Source of the DNA: Maricaulis sp947259345
GTDB lineage: Bacteria; Pseudomonadota; Alphaproteobacteria; Caulobacterales; Maricaulaceae
DNA: 64,000 nucleotides
Assembly: GCA_965217205.1 (NCBI GenBank)
Contig: OZ244254.1
Coordinates: 1,798,001-1,862,000 of the forward strand
Direction: 5' to 3'
Below, piece by piece: positions 59,528 through 64,000 of this stretch. The translations under genes were made by a program, and so were the position numbers. The notes under the pieces were generated by a model. That model was not told the DNA's origin. It made no database searches and worked only from the letters and a program-made list of their open reading frames with translations. The stretch's first letter is position 1. Every line of letters begins with the position of its first letter.

Positions 59528-60766
59528 ATGAAAATAACGCGATATCTGATTGTGGGCGCCGCGGCGCTGATTCTGACCGCTTGCGGCAATGGTGGCCAGG
59601 ACGGCCGCGATGTCTCCGAAGCGGACCGGGACTACCAGTCCGTCCTGCTGGAACAATTGATCGACGCGCAGCCGGGCGACATCATCGAAATCCCCGCCGG
59701 TGTCTACAGCTTCAACCGATCCTTGAGCCTCAATGTTGACGGCGTGACCATTCGTGGCGCCGGCATGGACCAGACCATTCTCAACTTCCAGGACCAGATC
59801 GCGGGCGCTGAAGGCCTGATCGTCACAGCCAATGACTTTACCCTGGAAGACCTCGCCATCGAAGACACGTCCGGCGACGGGCTGAAGGTGAATGGCGGCG
59901 AGAACATCATCATTCGCGGCGTCCGCGTTGAGTGGACGAATGGCTATTCCACCGAGAATGGCGCTTACGGCATCTATCCGGTCCAGACCACCAATGTCCT
60001 GGTCGAGAACACGGTCGCGATTGGCGCCTCGGATGCCGGCATCTATGTCGGCCAGTCCCGCAATGTCGTCGTGCGCAATAATCGCGCCGAATACAATGTC
60101 GCCGGCATCGAGATCGAGAATTGCATCGGCGCCGATGTCTACGGCAATGTCGCGACCAACAATACCGGCGGCATTCTCGTCTTCAACATGCCGAACCTGC
60201 CGCAGCCGGGCTATCACACCCGCGTCTATGACAATGATATCTTCGAGAACAATACCGAGAATTTCGGCCATGCCGGCACACCGGTCGCCAGCGTCCCGGC
60301 CGGGTCCGGCATCGTCATCAATTCCAATGACCAGGTCGAGATTTTCAACAATCGCATCTCGGACAATGACACCGCCAACATCATCATCTCGAGCCTGCAC
60401 TCGACCGGCTATTCCGATTACTCGGTGCAGACCGACTTCGACCCCTATCCGGAGACGATCTGGATCCATGACAACACCTATTCCGGTGGCGGCACGTCGC
60501 CGGACGGCCTCGACCTGACGGCGCTGAAAATTGCTCTGTTCGGGCTGAATGGTGCTCTGCCGGACGTGTTGTTCGACGGCTATATCGATGACGAGAAGCT
60601 TGTCGATGGCGTCCTGCCGGACGCACTGCGCATCTGCGTGGCCGATGATGTCGACGTGCTCAATGCCGACGGCCCGAACGGCTATGGCTCACCGCGAGTC
60701 GAGACCGAAAGCTTCCGTTGCACGCTCGATGGCCTCGCGCCGGTCGAGCTCGCTCTCGCCGACTGA
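59528..60766 (+). CDS. Parallel beta-helix lipoprotein (TIGR03805-like)
   Basis: This is a 412-residue lipoprotein. ATG 59528 follows GGGGAGAAGGCA, and the lipobox is LILTAC-GN (Cys near 19). The body is a right-handed parallel beta-helix with NosD/pectate-lyase-like turns: IEIPAGVYSFNRSLSLNVDGVTIRGAG, VLVENTVAIGASDAGIYVGQSRNVVVRNNRAEYNVAGIEIEN, VYGNVATNNTGGILVFN. Such proteins bind or cleave polysaccharides. I recall this family (TIGR03805) as a regular neighbour of the diheme cytochrome family TIGR03806, found next door here. Confidence 0.8.
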   Translation: MKITRYLIVGAAALILTACGNGGQDGRDVSEADRDYQSVLLEQLIDAQPGDIIEIPAGVYSFNRSLSLNVDGVTIRGAGMDQTILNFQDQIAGAEGLIVTANDFTLEDLAIEDTSGDGLKVNGGENIIIRGVRVEWTNGYSTENGAYGIYPVQTTNVLVENTVAIGASDAGIYVGQSRNVVVRNNRAEYNVAGIEIENCIGADVYGNVATNNTGGILVFNMPNLPQPGYHTRVYDNDIFENNTENFGHAGTPVASVPAGSGIVINSNDQVEIFNNRISDNDTANIIISSLHSTGYSDYSVQTDFDPYPETIWIHDNTYSGGGTSPDGLDLTALKIALFGLNGALPDVLFDGYIDDEKLVDGVLPDALRICVADDVDVLNADGPNGYGSPRVETESFRCTLDGLAPVELALAD

Positions 60767-60780
60767 TCAGGACTCTCGCC

Positions 60781-61899
60781 GTGTTTCGCCGACTGACCCT
60801 CCTGCTGGCGTTGGGCATTGCTGCCTGCGCCCCCAGCGAACCGACGCCGCAATTTCATGCGGTCGACACGCCCCGTCTTCTGTCCGAATGGGGCCAAGTG
60901 GGGATTAGTGGCGAAACACTGCGATTGGGCGAGGGCGTTGTGGCCTATGACCTCAACACCCCGCTCTTCACGGACTACGCGCTGAAACTGCGCACAATCT
61001 GGATGCCGGAGGGGATGCAGGCGGGCTATCGCGAAGGCGAGACGCTGGACTTCCCGGTCGGCACCGTGATCACCAAGACCTTCTACTACCCGCTCGCCGA
61101 CCAACCGGGCGCTGTCATGCGCGGCGACGGGCACGCCCTGATCGATGCCGATGGTGCGCTGGACCTGTCACAGGTCCAGCTGATCGAGACCCGCATTCTC
61201 GTTCACCGCGAAGACGGCTGGGCCGCCCTACCCTATCGCTGGAATGAGGATCAGAGCGAAGCCGTTCTGCATCGCTATGGCGACGTTGTGCCGCTGACCC
61301 TGGTCGGAGCCGACGGTGACGCACAGGACTTCAATTATGTGATGCCGGATGTGAATCAGTGCGCCAGTTGCCATGCCCCGGACTCCAATACCCGCGCGAT
61401 CGCGCCGATCGGACCAAAGCCGCGTCATCTGAACCGTGACTTCGATTATCCGGACGGTCCGATGAACCAGCTCGATTACCTCACCCAGATCGGCTTTCTG
61501 ACTGGCGCCCCGGCCCCGGCCGAAGCCCCGCGCAATGCGGACTGGGCCGATCTGAACGCCACGCTGGAAGATCGCGCCCGGGCCTATCTCGACGCCAATT
61601 GCTCCCATTGCCACAGCCCGGTCGGACCGGCCGACACATCAGGCCTCGACCTCGAACCGGGCATCCCGCACGGCCCGGCCCTGGGCATTTGCAAACTGCC
61701 GATCGCGGCAGGCGCTGGGACAGGGGATCGTCGCCATGACATCGTTCCCGGCCAGCCGGACGAGTCCATCCTGCTCTTCCGCCTCGATAATATCGAGCCG
61801 GACCAGATGATGCCGGAAGTGGGGCGTTCGACCATCCACACCGAGGGCGTCGAACTCATCCGGGCCTGGATTGAGAGCCTTCCCGGCAATTGCGACTGA
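60781..61899 (+). CDS. Diheme c-type cytochrome lipoprotein (SO2930/TIGR03806-like)
   Basis: This 372-residue protein starts at GTG 60781 with AGGA 8 bases upstream. The signal VFRRLTLLLALGIAAC has a lipobox Cys near 16. Two CxxCH heme motifs are present, CASCH near 198 and CSHCH near 278. Other marks are PLFTDYALKLRTIWMPEG, GTVITKTFYYP, LPYRWNEDQSEA and the C-terminal PGQPDESILLFRL and RAWIESLPGNC. A periplasmic electron-transfer role is expected from the hemes; the oxidised substrate is unknown. It is 14 bases after the beta-helix gene and convergent with tetR with no gap. Confidence 0.85.
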   Translation: MFRRLTLLLALGIAACAPSEPTPQFHAVDTPRLLSEWGQVGISGETLRLGEGVVAYDLNTPLFTDYALKLRTIWMPEGMQAGYREGETLDFPVGTVITKTFYYPLADQPGAVMRGDGHALIDADGALDLSQVQLIETRILVHREDGWAALPYRWNEDQSEAVLHRYGDVVPLTLVGADGDAQDFNYVMPDVNQCASCHAPDSNTRAIAPIGPKPRHLNRDFDYPDGPMNQLDYLTQIGFLTGAPAPAEAPRNADWADLNATLEDRARAYLDANCSHCHSPVGPADTSGLDLEPGIPHGPALGICKLPIAAGAGTGDRRHDIVPGQPDESILLFRLDNIEPDQMMPEVGRSTIHTEGVELIRAWIESLPGNCD

Positions 61900-62562
61900 T
61901 CAGTCCAGATAGGGCGCGAGATAGCGCTGAAGTGCCATCAGGGCTTCGGTGAAATAGATCTCGGCATCGGCGGGGCGGTCCCGCGTTTCGAAGATCAGCA
62001 CTTCCGCGGCGCAATAGATTTCTACGGTCATTCGCGCGACCACGTCCGGGTTTCCGCCATGAAAACCATCCAGCCCCTTGCGCCATCGATCGGCCAGGAA
62101 TCCGGCCAGGCGCAAATTCCACGCCTCGCGGACGGTACGAAGCTCGTGCGTCGTCAGGGTCAGGCGGAAGACGGCCCCATAGGACGGATTGCTGGCGACC
62201 AGCTGGCGCAAGCCGAAAATCATCCCCGACAGGCTGACCTTCCAGTCCTGCTCATCGGGATCCTCCATGATCGTGGTCACGATCCGGTCGGTCTCGGTCT
62301 TGAACTCTTCCAGAATGGTGCGGTGAATGGAGTAGATGTTCGGGAAATAGCGATAGACCGAACTCACCGGCACGCCCGCTTCGGCGGCCACGGTCGAGGT
62401 TGTGATCGCATCCACGTCGCCGCGCTCCAGCAAGGTCTTGGTGGCCGCAACGATCTTGGCGATTCGAACCTGGGACCGCTTCTGCCGCGGCGCGGCTCGC
62501 CTTTCCAGGTCGACCACTTCTGTCGGTGCGCGTTCGTTCACAAGCTGCCTCGTTGAATTCAT
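61900..62562 (-). CDS. TetR family transcriptional regulator
   Basis: This 220-residue repressor-type protein starts at ATG 62562 (MNSTRQLVNERAPTEVV); the frame is open a further 39 codons upstream. The helix-turn-helix is standard: RIAKIVAATKTLLERGDVDAITTSTVAAEAGVPVSSVYRYFPNIYSIHRTIL. The C-terminal ligand domain is of the WRKGL...EALMALQRYLAPYL kind. It is divergent from the TonB receptor gene, with a perfect palindrome between them and a near copy upstream of the cytochrome operon. Control of both is inferred. Confidence 0.9.
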   Translation of the reverse strand: MNSTRQLVNERAPTEVVDLERRAAPRQKRSQVRIAKIVAATKTLLERGDVDAITTSTVAAEAGVPVSSVYRYFPNIYSIHRTILEEFKTETDRIVTTIMEDPDEQDWKVSLSGMIFGLRQLVASNPSYGAVFRLTLTTHELRTVREAWNLRLAGFLADRWRKGLDGFHGGNPDVVARMTVEIYCAAEVLIFETRDRPADAEIYFTEALMALQRYLAPYLD

Positions 62563-62656
62563 TTTGTAATCTGGCACAACATTCCGGCGAGGCAAGTGTG
62601 ACCCTTTTGCGTCGCCTGCCCACCTTCGTCTGCTACCGCCTCGCACTCGCTTGAAT

Positions 62657-62675
62657 AACAGAAAAAAATTCTGTT
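62657..62675. promoter_or_regulatory. TetR-type operator candidate between tetR and the TonB receptor gene
   Basis: AACAGAA-AAAAA-TTCTGTT is a perfect inverted repeat with 7-bp arms and a 5-bp spacer. It lies 95 bases before tetR and 108 before the receptor gene, and has a matching copy at 59405. Confidence 0.65.
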
Positions 62676-62782
62676 TCATTTAATTGGGTATCCGGACGGA
62701 GAATCCAAGGGGAAATCGGCCCGACATGCGCAATCAGATGCGCGGCTGGCCGAAAATGGGCCCAGCGCCCAGCGGAGGAAAA

Positions 62783-64000
62783 ATGACACGCATCCAATCG
62801 GCCCGCCGGCACAGCCTGCGCGCACTGCTCGCCTCGACCGTTGCCTGCATCGCGGCGGCACCCGCGCTGGCTCAGGACGAGGCCATGGACGAGGACGTCA
62901 TCGTGGTGACCGCGCAGCAACGCGCCCAGTCTTCCCAGGACGTCCCGATCTCGTTGCAGGTCATGGACAGCGAATTCATCAGCTCGGTCGCCGCCGATGA
63001 TATGGGTGATCTGGACGCCTTCGTGCCGGGCCTCGATGTTTCCAATGGCAGCCCGACCCAGCCGCGCTATTCCATCCGCGGCATCACCACCAGCGATTTC
63101 GGAGTCGGAACCGACCCGGCGGTCGGTATCTATGTCGACGGCATCTATGCGGCACGCTCGGGCGCGTCCCTTCTGGCCTTCAATGATATCGAGCGGATCG
63201 AGGTTCTGAAGGGGCCGCAGGGCACGCTCTTCGGACGCAACTCCGCCGCCGGTGCCGTCTCCATTATCACGCGCGAACCCAGCGACGAGCTGGAGGGACG
63301 CGTCGCGGTCCGTCTGGGCAGCCATAATCGTGTGCGCACCGAGGCAATGATCAATATCCCGATCACCGACACACTCGCCGTGCGCGCCAACTTCCTCGAC
63401 AACAGCGCCGATGGCTGGCTGACCGACGCCGTCACCGGCGAGGATTATCGCCGCGAGGACGCCTCCGCCGACCGCATCACCGTGCGCTGGGATGCGACCC
63501 CGTCGACCCAGATCCTGCTGCGCCACAGCCGTGACAGTATCGACCAGGACGCCCGCCCGGCGATCGGCATCGTCGACTTGCCGGCCGCCCCGGGCACACC
63601 GCCCCTGCCCGTTGATACCGACGCCTATCTCAACCCGTTCAACGCGCCGCTGCGCAATGATGTGGTCTTCAATCGCGAAGCCCGCGACCTGGCCGAAACC
63701 ACGCTGACCATCCGTCAGGATATCGGCGAGATGACGCTGACCTCGCTGACCTCCTACCGTGAATTCGACACGATGAACCGCGAGGACGAGGACGGTACCA
63801 ACCGGATCGACACCTATTTCGACACGTCGAATGTCGAGAGCAATGAAGCCTTCTATCAGGAGTTTCGCCTCGCCGGCACAAGCGGCCCGGTCGATTGGCT
63901 GATCGGCGCCAGCTATTATGACGAGACCGCGATCCAGGCCTCCGAAACCTTCACTTTCACCGATACGGTGAACACCGTGCTGGGTAATATCGGCGCCGGC
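62783..64000 (+). CDS. TonB-dependent outer-membrane receptor (3' end cut by window edge)
   Basis: The ATG at 62783 follows GGAGGAAAA. A signal peptide (to about 31, AAAPALAQ) is followed by the TonB-box-like DEDVIVVTAQQR. The plug domain has SSQDVPISLQVMD, FVPGLDVSNGSPTQPRYSIRGI, VGIYVDGIYAARSG and the conserved IERIEVLKGPQGTLFGRNSAAGAVSIITREP. Beta-barrel strands begin after about residue 190, and the frame is open to the window end (406 residues visible). It is of the iron-complex/sugar receptor class common in Hyphomonadaceae. The substrate may be linked to the beta-helix/cytochrome pair through shared regulation. Confidence 0.93.
   Translation, partial: MTRIQSARRHSLRALLASTVACIAAAPALAQDEAMDEDVIVVTAQQRAQSSQDVPISLQVMDSEFISSVAADDMGDLDAFVPGLDVSNGSPTQPRYSIRGITTSDFGVGTDPAVGIYVDGIYAARSGASLLAFNDIERIEVLKGPQGTLFGRNSAAGAVSIITREPSDELEGRVAVRLGSHNRVRTEAMINIPITDTLAVRANFLDNSADGWLTDAVTGEDYRREDASADRITVRWDATPSTQILLRHSRDSIDQDARPAIGIVDLPAAPGTPPLPVDTDAYLNPFNAPLRNDVVFNREARDLAETTLTIRQDIGEMTLTSLTSYREFDTMNREDEDGTNRIDTYFDTSNVESNEAFYQEFRLAGTSGPVDWLIGASYYDETAIQASETFTFTDTVNTVLGNIGAG

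Noticed and set aside
1..64000. tRNA, rRNA, CRISPR arrays and insertion-sequence transposases
   Set aside because: I found no cloverleaf-like gene, no regularly spaced repeat array and no transposase-like protein. A tRNA scan would be needed to exclude small RNA genes firmly.

Overview
The window is about 64 kb of GC-rich chromosome from an alphaproteobacterium of the Caulobacterales/Hyphomonadaceae type. Gene content and control signals look most like a marine dimorphic, Maricaulis-like organism. The evidence is a Caulobacter-style flagellar regulon (CckA, FliX, FlbT, FlaF, FlbY, a FlaEY-like protein, three flagellins), CtrA boxes (TTAA-N7-TTAA) at early flagellar promoters, sigma-54 promoters with FlbD/ftr-like TGCCG/CGGCA inverted repeats at late ones, a one-cysteine DksA, and many TonB/lipoprotein surface genes. 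The species assignment is inference.

Layout. 1-5.8 kb: a cut-off secreted Cys-rich protein, a secreted protein with three cyanovirin-N-type (CVNH) repeats next to a decayed CVNH copy, a frameshifted remnant gene, the divergent selenium pair selD/selU, and a DUF3137 membrane protein coupled to valS. 5.8-13.4 kb (minus strand): valS, then fliQ-fliR-flhB-cckA with CtrA-like sites upstream. 13.4-21.4 kb (plus): four tandem DUF885 exported zinc-peptidase-like paralogues, sitting between fliQ and fliE. 21.4-37.1 kb: flagellar basal-body and switch genes: flgB-flgC-fliE, fliO-fliP, fliL-fliM-DUF6468-motE-(1134-aa TPR protein), flgF-flgG-flgA-flgH, dksA, fliX, flgI-flgJ/cheL-flbY. 37.1-53.7 kb: FlaEY-like protein, pseB and pseC, three flagellins with flaG, flaF, flbT, then a plus-strand operon for flagellin glycosylation (flmG-like TPR glycosyltransferase, pseG, sulfotransferase, ATP-grasp, SpsF-like cytidylyltransferase, PseI-like synthase). 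53.7-58.1 kb: a frameshifted GIY-YIG gene, a MITE-like inverted repeat, a cupin protein, a MoxR ATPase and small metabolic genes. 58.1-64 kb: a DUF1579-like protein, a beta-helix lipoprotein plus diheme cytochrome lipoprotein pair, a TetR regulator and a TonB-dependent receptor cut by the window edge.

How the parts work together. Early (CtrA-class) genes build the export gate, switch and MS-ring/rod base. FliX with sigma-54/FlbD-type promoters then turns on rod, L/P-ring and flagellin genes. FlaF and FlbT tune flagellin production, and the Pse genes with the FlmG-like enzyme probably decorate flagellins with a nonulosonic-acid glycan, possibly further modified by sulfation. At the right end, an identical-architecture palindrome (AACAGAA-N5-TTCYGTT) lies upstream of both the beta-helix/cytochrome operon and the TetR/TonB-receptor divergent promoter. 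That suggests one TetR-controlled outer-membrane and periplasmic uptake/oxidation system, and it is the best candidate for an undescribed system here.

No tRNA, rRNA, CRISPR array or intact insertion sequence was recognised.
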